From Paracoccus methylarcula (GTDB lineage Bacteria; Pseudomonadota; Alphaproteobacteria; Rhodobacterales; Rhodobacteraceae): a stretch of DNA of 64,000 nt. The notes below the pieces were generated by a model that had not been told where the DNA came from, made no database searches, and was given only the letters and a program-made list of their open reading frames with translations. Positions 27,762 to 37,191 of this stretch are shown here, piece after piece (the stretch's first letter is position 1; each line of letters opens with the position of its first letter). The DNA lies in contig NZ_PXNQ02000009.1 in the NCBI RefSeq assembly GCF_003007735.2, positions 124,001 to 188,000 on the forward strand, written 5' to 3'. Made by a program: the position numbers and the translations under genes.

Positions 27762-29459
27762 TCATCCCGCGATGATCTCGAATCTCTCGACATCCACCAT
27801 GCCGCGATCGGTGATCTTCAGGGCCGGGATCACCGGCAGGGCGAGGAAGGCGAGCTGCAGGAACGGTTCTTCCAGCGTGACGCCAAGGCTGCGGGCCGCC
27901 TCGCGCAGATCGACCAGCCGGTCGCGGACCGCCTCGAAGGGATCGAGGCTCATCAGTCCGGCGATGGGCAGGGCAAGCTCGGCCAGGATGCGTCCGCCAT
28001 CGACCACGACAAACCCGCCCTCGATATCCGACAGCCGGTTCGCGGCCAGCGCCATGTCATCGTAATCCGCACCCACCACGGCGATATTATGGTGATCGTG
28101 GCAGACGGTCGAGGCGATGGCGCCGCGCGCGATGCCAAAGCCGCGCACGAAGCCGGTGGCGATATTGCCGTTCCTGCCATGGCGCTCGATCACCGCGATC
28201 CGCATCAGGTCACGCGCCGGATCGGGGCGCTTGTCGCCATCCTGCGGGGTGATCTCTTCGCGCAGATGCTGGGTGATGATCTTGCCTTCCATGATCCCGA
28301 TCACATCGGTTTCGGCCCTGTTGCCGCTGCAGCGGAAATCCTCGGCCCGAACCGTCGGAGCCTTGACCGAGGCCCGCCCGACCGGCGGAATAAATCCGCG
28401 CTCTGCGAAAGCGGCGTCTTCGACCACCCGGCCCGCGCAGAGCACCAATCGTGCATCACATGCCTCAAGTGAGCCCACCGCCACGATATCGGCCCGCAAG
28501 CCCGGCGCGATCAGCCCGCGATCCTTCAGCCCGAAGGCCTCTGCCGCCGAAAGCGAGGCGGCGCGATAGGCGGACAGCGGCGTCGTGCCCAGCTTTATCA
28601 GCCGCCGGATCATGTAGTCGAGATGGCCATGCTCGCCGATATCCAGCGGATTGCGGTCATCGGTGCACAGGCAGATATAGCCGCTGGCCGCCTCGGTCAG
28701 GATCGGTTGCAGCGCGTCCAGGTCCTTGGAGACCGAGCCCTCGCGGATCAGCACCCGCATGCCCTTGCGCAGTTTTTCCAGCGCCTCTTCGGCCGTGGTT
28801 GCCTCATGCTCGGTGCGGATACCGGCGGCGATATAGGCGTTCAGGTCACGGCCCGAAAGTTGCGGGCAATGCCCGTCGATATGGCCGCCCTCGAACAGGC
28901 GCAGCTTGGCCATGGCAGAGGGGTCGCGATGGATCACGCCGGGATAATTCATGAATTCGGCCAGCCCGATGCCGGACGGATGATTCATGACCTCGCGCAG
29001 GTCATCGGCCTCGATCCGGGCGCCCGCCGTCTCCATATCGGTCGAGGGCACGCAGGAGGACAGTTGCACCCGCAGGTCCAGCAGCAGATGTTCCGAGGCT
29101 TGCTGGAAATAGCGGATCCCGTCCAGCCCGATGACATTGGCGATCTCATGCGGGTCGCAGATGGCGGTGGTGATGCCGCGTGGCGTCACGCAGCGGTCGA
29201 ATTCAAAGGGCGTGACAAGGCTGCTTTCGACATGCAGATGGGTGTCGATGAAACCCGGCACCAGCGTCAGGCCGGTCACGTCGATCACCTCGCCTGCGTC
29301 GTAATCGGCACCGATTCCCACGATGCGGTCGCCGCAGATCGCCACGTCGCCCGCAATCATCGCCCCGGTCACCAGATCGAAGACCTGCCCCCCGCGCAGC
29401 ACCAGATCGGCGGGCTGATCCCCACGGGCCTGCGCGATACGCCGTTCCAGATCGTCCAT
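27762..29459 (-). CDS. ade: Adenine deaminase
   Basis: Amidohydrolase converting adenine to hypoxanthine and ammonia. The product has the metal-binding [24 protein letters not shown] and [18 protein letters not shown], and the C-terminal [12 protein letters not shown] and GGFVVVDGG motifs that separate adenine deaminase from dihydroorotase-like relatives. Start choice: ATG 29459 is preceded by GGAGG at 5 bases; ATG 29474 and GTG 29480 are also in frame and add only 5-7 residues. It could work with the nucleoside hydrolase at 3.1 kb in purine salvage. Confidence 0.94.
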   Translation of the reverse strand: MDDLERRIAQARGDQPADLVLRGGQVFDLVTGAMIAGDVAICGDRIVGIGADYDAGEVIDVTGLTLVPGFIDTHLHVESSLVTPFEFDRCVTPRGITTAICDPHEIANVIGLDGIRYFQQASEHLLLDLRVQLSSCVPSTDMETAGARIEADDLREVMNHPSGIGLAEFMNYPGVIHRDPSAMAKLRLFEGGHIDGHCPQLSGRDLNAYIAAGIRTEHEATTAEEALEKLRKGMRVLIREGSVSKDLDALQPILTEAASGYICLCTDDRNPLDIGEHGHLDYMIRRLIKLGTTPLSAYRAASLSAAEAFGLKDRGLIAPGLRADIVAVGSLEACDARLVLCAGRVVEDAAFAERGFIPPVGRASVKAPTVRAEDFRCSGNRAETDVIGIMEGKIITQHLREEITPQDGDKRPDPARDLMRIAVIERHGRNGNIATGFVRGFGIARGAIASTVCHDHHNIAVVGADYDDMALAANRLSDIEGGFVVVDGGRILAELALPIAGLMSLDPFEAVRDRLVDLREAARSLGVTLEEPFLQLAFLALPVIPALKITDRGMVDVERFEIIAG

Positions 29460-29593
29460 GCGGGCCTCCGTCATTGTCACCCCCTACAGAACCCCATCCC
29501 CGTCCGACAGTCCAGATCCGCTTGCCCCGGATCTGCTTGCCATTGGCATGGGCGCATGCTTGCCTGCGGCCAGCAGCGAGGGGAGGGTGCGCC

Positions 29594-30358
29594 ATGACAC
29601 TGACGGCAGAAAATTTCCACAGCCATTTTTCCACCGGGGGCAAGGCGGTGAATGGCTGGTGTGGCCTGCCATCGGCAGCGACGGCGGAGATCGTCGCGCG
29701 GGCGGGTTTCGACATGCTGACCATCGACATGCAGCATGGGCTGGTCGATTACCAGGTGATGCTGACCATGCTGCAGGCAATGTCGGCCAGCACCGCGCCC
29801 AAATTCGTCCGGCTGCCATGGAACGAGCCCGGCATCGCGATGAAATGCCTCGATGCCGGGGCAAGCGGCATCATCTGCCCGATGATCAACAATGCCGAGG
29901 ATGCAAGCCGCCTTGTCGCCGCCACGCGCTATGCGCCGCTTGGCGCGCGCAGCTACGGGCCGGTGCGGGCCGCGGCGCTTCATTCCGATTACGTCGCGCG
30001 GTCAGGGGAGCTGGTGCAGGTCTTCGCGATGATCGAAACCGCCGAGGCGCTGGCCAATCGCGACGCGATCATGTCGGTCGAGGGGTTGTCGGGCATCTAT
30101 ATCGGCCCGGCTGACCTGGGGCTGTCGCTCGGTCATCCCCCGACACTCAGCCCCGAAGCGCCAGAGGTGCATGAGGCGATCGATGCCATCCTCGCCTCGG
30201 CCCGAAAGGCGGGGCTGCTGGCCGGTATCCATTGCGGCTCGGGAGAGATGATCCGGCAGATGCATCAGCGCGGCTTCGACTTTGCCTCGCTCTCGACCGA
30301 TACGGGGATCTTCACCCATGCCATCGGCGCAGCCCTGGCGGATGCGCGCGGGCAATAG
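29594..30358 (+). CDS. HpcH/HpaI family aldolase
   Basis: Metal-dependent class II pyruvate aldolase of the 4-hydroxy-2-oxoheptanedioate aldolase / citrate-lyase beta superfamily. The 254-residue product has NGWCGLPSAATAEIVARAGFD at the start, DMQHGLVDY, VRLPWNEPG with the substrate Arg, and GIYIGPADLGLSLG near residue 170. No homoprotocatechuate pathway genes are near, so the real substrate may be another 2-keto-acid. ATG 29594 is used; the longer in-frame ORF starts inside the ade promoter region. Confidence 0.88.
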   Translation: MTLTAENFHSHFSTGGKAVNGWCGLPSAATAEIVARAGFDMLTIDMQHGLVDYQVMLTMLQAMSASTAPKFVRLPWNEPGIAMKCLDAGASGIICPMINNAEDASRLVAATRYAPLGARSYGPVRAAALHSDYVARSGELVQVFAMIETAEALANRDAIMSVEGLSGIYIGPADLGLSLGHPPTLSPEAPEVHEAIDAILASARKAGLLAGIHCGSGEMIRQMHQRGFDFASLSTDTGIFTHAIGAALADARGQ

Positions 30359-30373
30359 CGAATCCACGGGCCG

Positions 30374-30446
30374 CTTCTTCTTCAGGAAAATATCCCACGG
30401 GGGGTGCCGGGGGGTGTGAAACACCCCGGCCATCGCGGGACGCAAT
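30374..30446 (-). repeat. Intergenic repeat copy 4
   Basis: On the minus strand: GCGTCCCGCGATGGCCGGGG, a GGGGTGTTTCACACCCC hairpin, then CGTGGGATATTTTCCTGAAGAAGAAG. It lies 14 bases after hisH and in its orientation. It is very close in sequence to copy 2. Confidence 0.78.
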
Positions 30447-30459
30447 CACGGCTTGCCTG

Positions 30460-31089
30460 TCAGGGCGTCCAACGCAGGAAATTGGCGATCAGGCGCAGCC
30501 CGACCTGCTGGGATTTCTCGGGGTGGAACTGGGTGCCGACGATATTGTCGCGCCCGACCACCGCCGTCACCGGCCCGCCGTAATCGACATGCGCCAGCAG
30601 GTGCGCCGGATCGGCGACGCGGAACTGCCAGCCATGGACGAAATAGGCGTGATCACCGGTCGCGATGCCCTCCAGCACCGGGTGAGGGTGGTCGATCACC
30701 AGGTCGTTCCAGCCCATATGCGGCACTTTCAGGCCCGGCGCGTCGATGGCCTCGATCTCGCCGCCGATCCAGTCCAGCCCGGCGGTCTCGCGATATTCAT
30801 GCCCCCTGGTGGCCAGCATCTGCATACCGACACAGATCCCCATGAAGGGCGCGCCGCGCGTCAATACCGCCTCGCGGACCGCCTCGGCCATGCCGTCCAC
30901 CTCGCCCAGGGCCTCGCGGCAGGCGGGGAATGCGCCGTCGCCGGGCAGCACGATACGGTCGGCGGCGAGGGCGGTTTCGGGGTCCGAGGTCACGACGACC
31001 TCGGCCCCGGCCTCGCGCCCCATCAACTGGAACGCCTTGGCCGCCGAATGCAGGTTGCCGCTGTCGTAATCGATCAGCGCCACGCGCAT
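30460..31089 (-). CDS. hisH: Imidazole glycerol phosphate synthase, glutaminase subunit HisH
   Basis: Supplies ammonia from glutamine to HisF in histidine synthesis. The 209-residue product has the nucleophile Cys86 in MGICVGMQML, the oxyanion-strand VLPGDGAF and the C-terminal catalytic His-Glu in GTQFHPEKSQ. ATG 31089 overlaps the hisB stop (TGATG). The longer in-frame ORF to 31287 overlaps hisB and is rejected. The usual downstream hisA and hisF are absent: a convergent aldolase gene follows. Confidence 0.96.
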   Translation of the reverse strand: MRVALIDYDSGNLHSAAKAFQLMGREAGAEVVVTSDPETALAADRIVLPGDGAFPACREALGEVDGMAEAVREAVLTRGAPFMGICVGMQMLATRGHEYRETAGLDWIGGEIEAIDAPGLKVPHMGWNDLVIDHPHPVLEGIATGDHAYFVHGWQFRVADPAHLLAHVDYGGPVTAVVGRDNIVGTQFHPEKSQQVGLRLIANFLRWTP

Positions 31090-31676
31090 CACAACGCGCC
31101 CTTGGTCGAAGGCAGCACGCCGGACATGCGCGGATCGGGCTCGACCGCTTCGCGCAAGGCGCGGGCGGCGGCCTTGAAGGCGGCCTCGGCGATATGGTGG
31201 CTGTTCAGCCCGTGCAACCGGTCGATATGCAGCGTGATGCCGCCATGCGTGGACAGCGCCTGGAAGAACTCCCGCACCAGTTCGCAATCGAAGCTGCCGA
31301 TCTTCTGGCTGGGGAAATCGACATTCCAGACCAGGTAGGGCCGCCCCGACAGGTCCAGCGCCGCGCGGATCTGCGCGTCATCCATTGCCAGGTGAAAGCT
31401 GCCATAGCGGCGGATGCCCTTCTTGTCGCCAAGCGCCTTGACCAGCGCCTGCCCGATGGCAATGCCGGTATCCTCGACCGTGTGGTGATCGTCGATATGC
31501 AGGTCTCCCTTGGCGGTCACGCTCAGGTCGATCAGCGAATGCCGCGAGAGCTGGTCCAGCATGTGATCGAAGAACCCGACGCCAGTATGATTTTCATACT
31601 GCCCGGTTCCATCGAGATTCAGCTCCACCTCGATCTGCGTCTCGGCGGTCTTGCGGGTGATCTTGGCCTTGCGCAT
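31089..31676 (-). CDS. hisB: Imidazoleglycerol-phosphate dehydratase
   Basis: Manganese enzyme of histidine synthesis. The 195-residue monofunctional product has the two His-rich metal motifs ([10 protein letters not shown] and GLNSHHIAE) and the N-terminal [12 protein letters not shown]. It is the first gene of a two-gene hisB-hisH unit. Confidence 0.96.
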   Translation of the reverse strand: MRKAKITRKTAETQIEVELNLDGTGQYENHTGVGFFDHMLDQLSRHSLIDLSVTAKGDLHIDDHHTVEDTGIAIGQALVKALGDKKGIRRYGSFHLAMDDAQIRAALDLSGRPYLVWNVDFPSQKIGSFDCELVREFFQALSTHGGITLHIDRLHGLNSHHIAEAAFKAAARALREAVEPDPRMSGVLPSTKGAL

Positions 31677-31722
31677 GGGATATCCTTCTCATTGCATGGC
31701 GCTTATAGGACGGGCGGGGCGA

Positions 31723-33069
31723 TCAGCCAAGATGGACCTGTCCCTCGGGATAGCGCACGCGGGGCGAGATGCGGGTGGCGAGGAAGAAGCCGAGCGTCAG
31801 CGGCCCGACCCGGCCCAGGAACATCACCAGCATGATCACCCCGCGTCCAAGCTCGTTCAATTCGGACGTGTAACCGCGCGACAGGCCGGTGGTGCCGAAG
31901 GCCGAGGCGACCTCGAAGCTGATATCGAGGAAATGGCCGTCATGGGTGGCCGTCATCACGAATACCGCCGAAAAGACCAGCATGGCGGCGATGGCGACCA
32001 GCGCCATGACCTTGAGCACCTCGTCCAGCCCGATCGAGCGCCCGAAGGCCCAGATCTGGGTGCGGCGGCGAAAGAAGGCCAGCGTGGCCAGCAGCATGAC
32101 CACCACCGTCGTCACCTTGATGCCGCCCGCCGTCGAGGTCGGCCCGCCGCCGATCATCATCAGCGCCATGTAGAGCAGCGAGGTGGAATCATGCAGCCCG
32201 CCGATATCGGTGGTGTTGAAGCCCGCCGTCCGCGTCGTCACGCCCTGGAACCATGCAATCGTCATCCGCGATGCGGCGCTGTCATAGGCTGCGAGCGTGC
32301 GGGGGTTGTTCCATTCGAGAATGGCAGTCAGCCCGACCCCGATCACCACCAGCGCCGCCGTGCCCACCAGCATCAGCCTCGTATGCAGCGACCAGCCATG
32401 CCAGAACCGCTGGCGGAAGACGTCCGAGATGACGACATAGCCGATGCCGCCGGTGATGAAGAGCAACGGGATCACGCTGTTGACGACGGGATCGGTGGCA
32501 TATTCCGTCAGCCCCGATGAAAAGGTCGAGAAGCCCGCATTATTGAAGGCCGAGATTGAATGAAAGATCGAATGCCACAATCCCGGCCCCAGCCCGGTGC
32601 GAGGGATGAAGGTCAGGCAAAGCAGCATTGCGCCCGCGATCTCGGCCATCAGCACGACGCGGAAGATCGTCTTTACCAGTTTCATCAGCCGGACATAGGA
32701 GGTCTGGTTCAGATCCTCGCGCAGATAGGTGTGATGGGTGATGCCAAGCGGCAGCCCGAGCGCCGACAGGACCAGCACGGCAAAGCTCATCAGCCCCAGC
32801 CCGCCCAACTGGATCAGCAGCGCCACGATAAGCTGGCCCCAGAAGGTCAGCGTCAGCTCGGTGTCGATGACGGCGAGCCCGGTCACGGTCACCGCCGAGG
32901 TCGAGGTGAAGAGCGCATCGCTGAGGCTGATCGCCTCGCGCGTCATGAAGGGCAGCTTCAGCGCGAAGGCACCCAGCAGGATCAGCACCATATACAGCGT
33001 GGCCAGCACCGCGGGCGGCGGCGTATGCTCAAGCCATCGCCGCAGGGCGGTCGAAAGGGGGCGTTTCAC
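31723..33069 (-). CDS. TrkH/KtrB-type potassium uptake protein
   Basis: Membrane pore subunit of a Trk/Ktr potassium uptake system. The 448-residue product has about ten hydrophobic segments and four K+-selectivity-like hairpins, for example LFTSTSAVTVTGL, SAFNNAGFSTF, GGGPTSTAGGIK and ASAFGTTGLSRG. The length is closer to KtrB than to E. coli TrkH. It overlaps the NAD-binding subunit gene upstream by 4 bases, so the two form an operon. Confidence 0.92.
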   Translation of the reverse strand: MKRPLSTALRRWLEHTPPPAVLATLYMVLILLGAFALKLPFMTREAISLSDALFTSTSAVTVTGLAVIDTELTLTFWGQLIVALLIQLGGLGLMSFAVLVLSALGLPLGITHHTYLREDLNQTSYVRLMKLVKTIFRVVLMAEIAGAMLLCLTFIPRTGLGPGLWHSIFHSISAFNNAGFSTFSSGLTEYATDPVVNSVIPLLFITGGIGYVVISDVFRQRFWHGWSLHTRLMLVGTAALVVIGVGLTAILEWNNPRTLAAYDSAASRMTIAWFQGVTTRTAGFNTTDIGGLHDSTSLLYMALMMIGGGPTSTAGGIKVTTVVVMLLATLAFFRRRTQIWAFGRSIGLDEVLKVMALVAIAAMLVFSAVFVMTATHDGHFLDISFEVASAFGTTGLSRGYTSELNELGRGVIMLVMFLGRVGPLTLGFFLATRISPRVRYPEGQVHLG

Positions 33070-33722
33070 AGCCGGTCGCCGAATTGCGTCAGTTCGACCC
33101 GTTTGCCCAGCAGAAGCAGCCGGTCATTGGTCAGCAGGACCGGATCGCGTTCGCGCAGGTCTATATATTCGGTGCCGCGCATGATGCCCAACCGGGTGAT
33201 GCCGGTTCCGAAAGGCAGATCGGACAGTTTCTTGCCCTTCAGCCGCTCGGGGATCAGCAGGTTGACCACCGAGAACCCGTTGCCGAGGCTGACATAATCC
33301 TGCACCGCCGGATTGTTCAGCATCTGCGCGGCATGCCGGCCCATTTCCAATCCCGGCAGGACCACCCGGTCGGCGCCGATCTTGGAAAGGATGCGGTGAT
33401 GGGTGCGGCTTTCGGCCTTGGCCCAGATGGTCTCGATGCCGATCAGCCGCAGGTTCATCGCCGCGATGACGCTGCTTTCCAGGTCATTGCCGATCGACAC
33501 CAGCCCGACATCGTAGCGATCCACCCCCGCCTCGCGCAGCGCGCCTTCGTCGGTGGCGTCGAGAATGACTGCGTTGGAAAGCTGTTCGGCCAGTGCCGCG
33601 ACGCGTTTCTGATCCCTGTCGATGCCCAGCACGCGATTGCCGAATCGTGCCAGTTCCGTTGCGACCACGCTGCCGAAGGCGCCAAGGCCGACGACGACGA
33701 AGCTTCGATTTTCCTTGCCCAT
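33066..33722 (-). CDS. TrkA/KtrA-type potassium uptake regulatory subunit
   Basis: Cytoplasmic gating subunit for the TrkH/KtrB pore. The 218-residue product has an RCK_N Rossmann domain (VVVGLGAFGSVVATELARFG, then VLGIDRD) and a C-terminal TrkA_C domain (about residues 135-215). One RCK unit, as in KtrA, not the two of E. coli TrkA. ATG 33722 (MGKENRSF) is the likely start; the in-frame ORF extends to 33755. It is divergent from a BCCT porter. Confidence 0.92.
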   Translation of the reverse strand: MGKENRSFVVVGLGAFGSVVATELARFGNRVLGIDRDQKRVAALAEQLSNAVILDATDEGALREAGVDRYDVGLVSIGNDLESSVIAAMNLRLIGIETIWAKAESRTHHRILSKIGADRVVLPGLEMGRHAAQMLNNPAVQDYVSLGNGFSVVNLLIPERLKGKKLSDLPFGTGITRLGIMRGTEYIDLRERDPVLLTNDRLLLLGKRVELTQFGDRL

Positions 33723-33840
33723 CGGGACTCCGGCCGATTTCCAAATGCCGCCCATTTCTCACCTGCGGCATCGTCGAGGTCAAGCATGGGCGGGGTTTGA
33801 GTCGCTTGTGACTGCTAACCCGTCGTAAAAGGAGCGCTTT

Positions 33841-33870
33841 TTGCAGCCATCCGGTCATTGTGATAGGAAT
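33841..33870 (+). promoter_or_regulatory. Candidate promoter of the BCCT gene
   Basis: TTGCAG (33841-33846), 17 bases, then TAGGAA (33864-33869). The match is modest. It would give a leader of about 100 bases that includes the tandem AACCGATCCG repeats. Confidence 0.35.
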
Positions 33871-33920
33871 GTGAAGATGGGAGAGCGTTGCGCGGGATTT
33901 TCACCTGCGCCGATGCGCTG

Positions 33921-33962
33921 AACCGATCCGAACCGATCCGACCGAAACCGAAACGAAAAACG
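33921..33962 (+). repeat. Short tandem repeats in the BCCT leader
   Basis: AACCGATCCG occurs twice head-to-tail (33921-33940), followed by degenerate ACCGAAACCGAAACG units up to the ribosome site. The region is almost free of T and hence unlikely to fold strongly. Confidence 0.6.
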
Positions 33963-33979
33963 GAACGAGAAAGGGACGC

Positions 33980-35758
33980 ATGTCAGACCAAACACCCAAC
34001 CCTCCCCGCAAGGGGCACAAGGGCCGACCTGGCGATGAGTGGCGCGAGCGCGAAGCCCTGAAGGGCCGCTTCGAGCCGGAACTTCCCGAAGCCAGTGAAG
34101 AATCCTTGCCCTCGCCGGAAGGTCCGACCGAGATCATCGAAACCGCATTCGAGGTCGGTCAGGACAACATCGAGGGCAAGGCTCCGATTCCATTCGATAT
34201 TCACAATCCGGTATTCGCCATTTCGGCGGGCGCCGTGGTTCTGTTTACCGTTATCACGATCATCCTCCAGGTGGTGACGGCGGTGCCGCCGATCGATGGC
34301 GTGCCGCAGCCAAGCGGTATCCAGGCCTCGTTCGAGGGGCTGCGCAACTGGGTCACCTCGACATTCGACTGGTTCTTCCTGCTGGCCGGCAACATCTTCG
34401 TGGTGCTTTGCCTGGCGCTGATCGTTTCGCCCCTGGGCAAGGTGCGCCTCGGCGGTCCCGAGGCGACGCCGGATTTCTCGATGATCGGCTGGTTCGCGAT
34501 GCTGTTCGCCGCGGGCATGGGCATTGGCCTGATGTTCTACGGGGTCAGCGAACCTCTCGGACATTTCCAATCGGCATTCGGAGGTCCGGTCGTCGAGGAT
34601 GGCGTGCGGACCGATTGGGCGCCGCTGAACGGCGCCGAAGGGGACGAGGCCGCGGCAAGGCGGCTTGGCATGGCCGCCACGATCTTCCATTGGGGGCTGC
34701 ACCCCTGGGCGATCTATGCGGTGGTGGCGCTGTCGCTGGCGCTGTTCGCCTATAACAAGGGGCTGCCGCTGACGCTGCGCTCGGTCTTCTATCCGCTGCT
34801 GGGCGAGCGTGTCTGGGGCTGGCCGGGGCATGTCATCGATGTGATGGCCGTGCTGGCGACGCTGTTCGGCCTTGCGACCTCCCTGGGCATCGGGGCAGAG
34901 CAGGCGGCGGCCGGTTTCAACTTCCTGGGGCTGTTCGAAGCCGACGCGACCGCGAAGGTGGTGCTGATCGTCCTGATCACCGGGGTTGCGCTGATGTCGG
35001 TGATCCTGGGTGTCGAGAAGGGCGTCAAGCGCCTGTCCGAGCTGAACATGGGCCTTGCGGTCTTGTTGTTGTTCTTCATCATCGCGGTCGGGCCGACGAT
35101 GAGCATCATCACCGGTTTCTTCGGCAATCTGGGCGCTTACGTGAAAGAGGTCGTGCCGCTGTCGAACCCGTTCGGCCGGGACGACGACAATTTCCGGCAA
35201 GGCTGGACGGCCTTCTACTGGGCCTGGTGGATCAGCTGGTCACCCTTTGTCGGCATGTTCATCGCCCGCGTTTCGCGGGGCCGCACGGTGCGGGAATTCC
35301 TGATTGCCGTGCTGATCGTGCCGATGCTGATCTCGGTCCTGTGGATGACCGCGCTTGGCGGCACCGCGATCTCGATGACCGCCGAAGGGATCGAGACGAT
35401 TGGAAACGCGGCATTGGAGCTCAAGCTGTTCGAAATGCTGACGCATCTGCCATGGACCACGATCACCAGCACGGTGGGGATCATCCTTGTCATCGTGTTC
35501 TTCGTGACCTCGTCGGATTCCGGTTCGCTGGTGATCGACACGATCTCGGCGGGCGGCAAGGTCAATGCGCCGGTGCCGCAGCGGATCTTCTGGTGCACGA
35601 TCGAGGGCGTGGTCGCCATCGCCCTGCTGCTGGGCGGCGGCCTGGCCGCGTTGCAGGCCATGGCCGTCTCGACCGGGCTGCCCTTTACGCTGGTCCTGCT
35701 CGGGGCAAGTTGGGCCACGGTCAAGGGGCTATTGGCCGAGCGGCGAGAACTCGCCTGA
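33980..35758 (+). CDS. BCCT family betaine/carnitine/choline transporter
   Basis: Sodium- or proton-coupled uptake of a quaternary ammonium compound such as glycine betaine. The 592-residue product has a charged 70-residue N-terminal tail, about 12 transmembrane helices, the glycine-rich AAGMGIGLMFYGVSEPLGHF and the signature WTAFYWAWWISWSPFVGMF (substrate-binding aromatic box). Divergent TrkA/TrkH potassium uptake genes suggest a joint role in osmotic adaptation. Which betaine-type substrate is used is not determined. Confidence 0.94.
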   Translation: MSDQTPNPPRKGHKGRPGDEWREREALKGRFEPELPEASEESLPSPEGPTEIIETAFEVGQDNIEGKAPIPFDIHNPVFAISAGAVVLFTVITIILQVVTAVPPIDGVPQPSGIQASFEGLRNWVTSTFDWFFLLAGNIFVVLCLALIVSPLGKVRLGGPEATPDFSMIGWFAMLFAAGMGIGLMFYGVSEPLGHFQSAFGGPVVEDGVRTDWAPLNGAEGDEAAARRLGMAATIFHWGLHPWAIYAVVALSLALFAYNKGLPLTLRSVFYPLLGERVWGWPGHVIDVMAVLATLFGLATSLGIGAEQAAAGFNFLGLFEADATAKVVLIVLITGVALMSVILGVEKGVKRLSELNMGLAVLLLFFIIAVGPTMSIITGFFGNLGAYVKEVVPLSNPFGRDDDNFRQGWTAFYWAWWISWSPFVGMFIARVSRGRTVREFLIAVLIVPMLISVLWMTALGGTAISMTAEGIETIGNAALELKLFEMLTHLPWTTITSTVGIILVIVFFVTSSDSGSLVIDTISAGGKVNAPVPQRIFWCTIEGVVAIALLLGGGLAALQAMAVSTGLPFTLVLLGASWATVKGLLAERRELA

Positions 35759-35779
35759 GTATGCCGAGATAATCAGTGG

Positions 35780-35813
35780 AACGGGCGGGAAAATCCTGCC
35801 CGTTCTTGTTTTA
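35780..35813 (+). terminator. Rho-independent terminator after the BCCT gene
   Basis: An 11-bp stem (AACGGGCGGGA, 35780-35790, with TCCTGCCCGTT, 35794-35804, one G:T pair) with an AAA loop, followed by CTTGTTTTA. Confidence 0.8.
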
Positions 35814-35864
35814 TCGTCCCATGGGTGCCAAAACCGGGGATATCGATTCCGAAGGACCGCCACG

Positions 35865-36485
35865 ATGAGCGAAATTGCCGCCAGTGAACGCCGTCTCAGT
35901 GCCGCACTCGATCGCATCGACCAGATCCTGGAAACCGGCCGCTCCCGATCGGTATCGCCGGATGCTGCGGGCGAGCCGAACCTGAGGGATGCGCTGGAAG
36001 CGGCGCAGACCGAGAATGCCCGCCTGAAGGCCGAGATCGCCGAATTGAGAAAGGCCGATGGCGCCTTGGCCGAGCCCGTCCCTGGAAATGGCGAGGATCG
36101 TCTGGTCGAGGCGGGCGAACAGGCGGCACGCCTGGCGGCGGCGAATGACGATCTGGCGGCTGCGAACCGGGCGCTGGTCGAGACCGTCGCGGCGCAGGCC
36201 GATGGCGATTCCGTCACCGCGATCCGCGAGGCGCTGGAGGCCGAGATCGAGGCGTTGCGGGCCGCGCGGGCCGCCGAGATCTCGAATCTCGGGGATATCA
36301 TCATCGAGCTTGAACGGCTCCTGCCCGAGGCGGACCATGCTGCCGCGCCCGCGCCCGAGATGGCAGGCGACGATGCCGGCGTGCCCGAGGACGGCGGCGA
36401 GGCGGGAAACCGGGACGGGCAGGGGCTGTTCTCGGGCGTTTACGATGATGTGGCCGAGGACGAGACCGGGGTGGAGGAGAAGTAA
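35865..36485 (+). CDS. Coiled-coil protein of unknown function upstream of zapA
   Basis: The 206-residue product is rich in Ala, Glu, Arg and Asp with heptad-like stretches (about residues 5-145), so it is probably a soluble coiled coil; the C-terminal 60 residues are acidic and low complexity. I know no defined domain for it. The stop is immediately followed by the zapA start (TAAATG), so it is probably translated together with this cell-division protein and may act in the same process. ATG 35865 is the likely start; the in-frame ORF from 35565 overlaps the BCCT gene. Confidence 0.75.
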   Translation: MSEIAASERRLSAALDRIDQILETGRSRSVSPDAAGEPNLRDALEAAQTENARLKAEIAELRKADGALAEPVPGNGEDRLVEAGEQAARLAAANDDLAAANRALVETVAAQADGDSVTAIREALEAEIEALRAARAAEISNLGDIIIELERLLPEADHAAAPAPEMAGDDAGVPEDGGEAGNRDGQGLFSGVYDDVAEDETGVEEK

Positions 36486-36848
36486 ATGGCGGAAGTCGAA
36501 TTCACCATCGGGCACAAGGAATACAGCCTTGGAACCCAGGATGGCGAGGAAAAGCAGTTGCAACGCGCCGCCGAGATCCTGGATGGCGAGGCACGGCAGA
36601 TCATCGAACAGGCGGGCCGGATGCCCGAGCCGCGCCTGCTGCTGCTGGCCGGGCTGATGCTTGCGGATCGTTTCGCGTCGATGGAGGCGCGGGCCGAGAA
36701 GGCCGAGCGGCTTGCCAATCGCCTGCAATCCAACCCGACCCGCGTCGAGGTGCCGGTGATTCCCTCGGACCTGAAGGAGGCGATGGCCGAACTGGCCGCC
36801 CGCGCCGAATCGCTGGCCGAGCGGCTGGAAGATCAGCAGAACGGTTGA
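36486..36848 (+). CDS. zapA: Cell division protein ZapA
   Basis: FtsZ-ring-associated protein that bundles FtsZ filaments. The 120-residue product starts MAEVEFTIGHKEYSLGTQDGEE, the compact N-terminal ZapA fold, followed by helices with LLLLAGLMLADRFASMEARAE, the usual dimerisation helix. The length matches alphaproteobacterial ZapA. It is directly coupled to the coiled-coil gene upstream and followed by an intergenic repeat. Confidence 0.9.
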   Translation: MAEVEFTIGHKEYSLGTQDGEEKQLQRAAEILDGEARQIIEQAGRMPEPRLLLLAGLMLADRFASMEARAEKAERLANRLQSNPTRVEVPVIPSDLKEAMAELAARAESLAERLEDQQNG

Positions 36849-37191
36849 GCCACGTTCTTTTCCGAAGATCGGGTGTGGGGTGGGATATTGTCCCGGGTGA
36901 TGACTGGGGGCGCTGCCCCCGCGCCCGTTCCGGGCGCTCCCCCGGGATATTTTCATGAAGAAGAAGCGGCTTTCTGGGTGCGATATTGATCGTTCATGAT
37001 CAATGGGTAAGCGTGATATGTTGCAGTCGATTCGATGAATGGCTCGTGGTTGGCGGCCATGCTGTCTTTGGGGCGGTCAGGCCCGGAGAAATTCGCCTGT
37101 GCCGGGTATGGCTGGATGAAAATGCGTGGCCATTAACCCGCTGTTAGGATTTTGCGGGTAATGATCTCCGCATGACCCGAACCGCTATTGG
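36849..37191. other. 343-base intergenic region between zapA and a hydrolase gene
   Basis: Convergent ends of zapA and the alpha/beta hydrolase gene. It holds repeat copy 5 near its start and a short inverted repeat, ATTGATC (36985-36991) with GATCAAT (36998-37004). The rest is comparatively AT-rich for this genome. I see no gene, tRNA or convincing terminator in it. Confidence 0.6.
36906..36966 (+). repeat. Intergenic repeat copy 5
   Basis: Hairpin GGGGGCGCTGCCCCC, a second GCGCCCGTTCCGGGCGC hairpin, then CCCCCGGGATATTTTCATGAAGAAGAAG. It is downstream of zapA and in its orientation. Confidence 0.78.

Noticed and set aside
36985..37004. ATTGATC-N6-GATCAAT as an FNR box
   Set aside because: The half-sites TTGAT/ATCAA are 8 bases apart instead of 4, and it lies between convergent gene ends.
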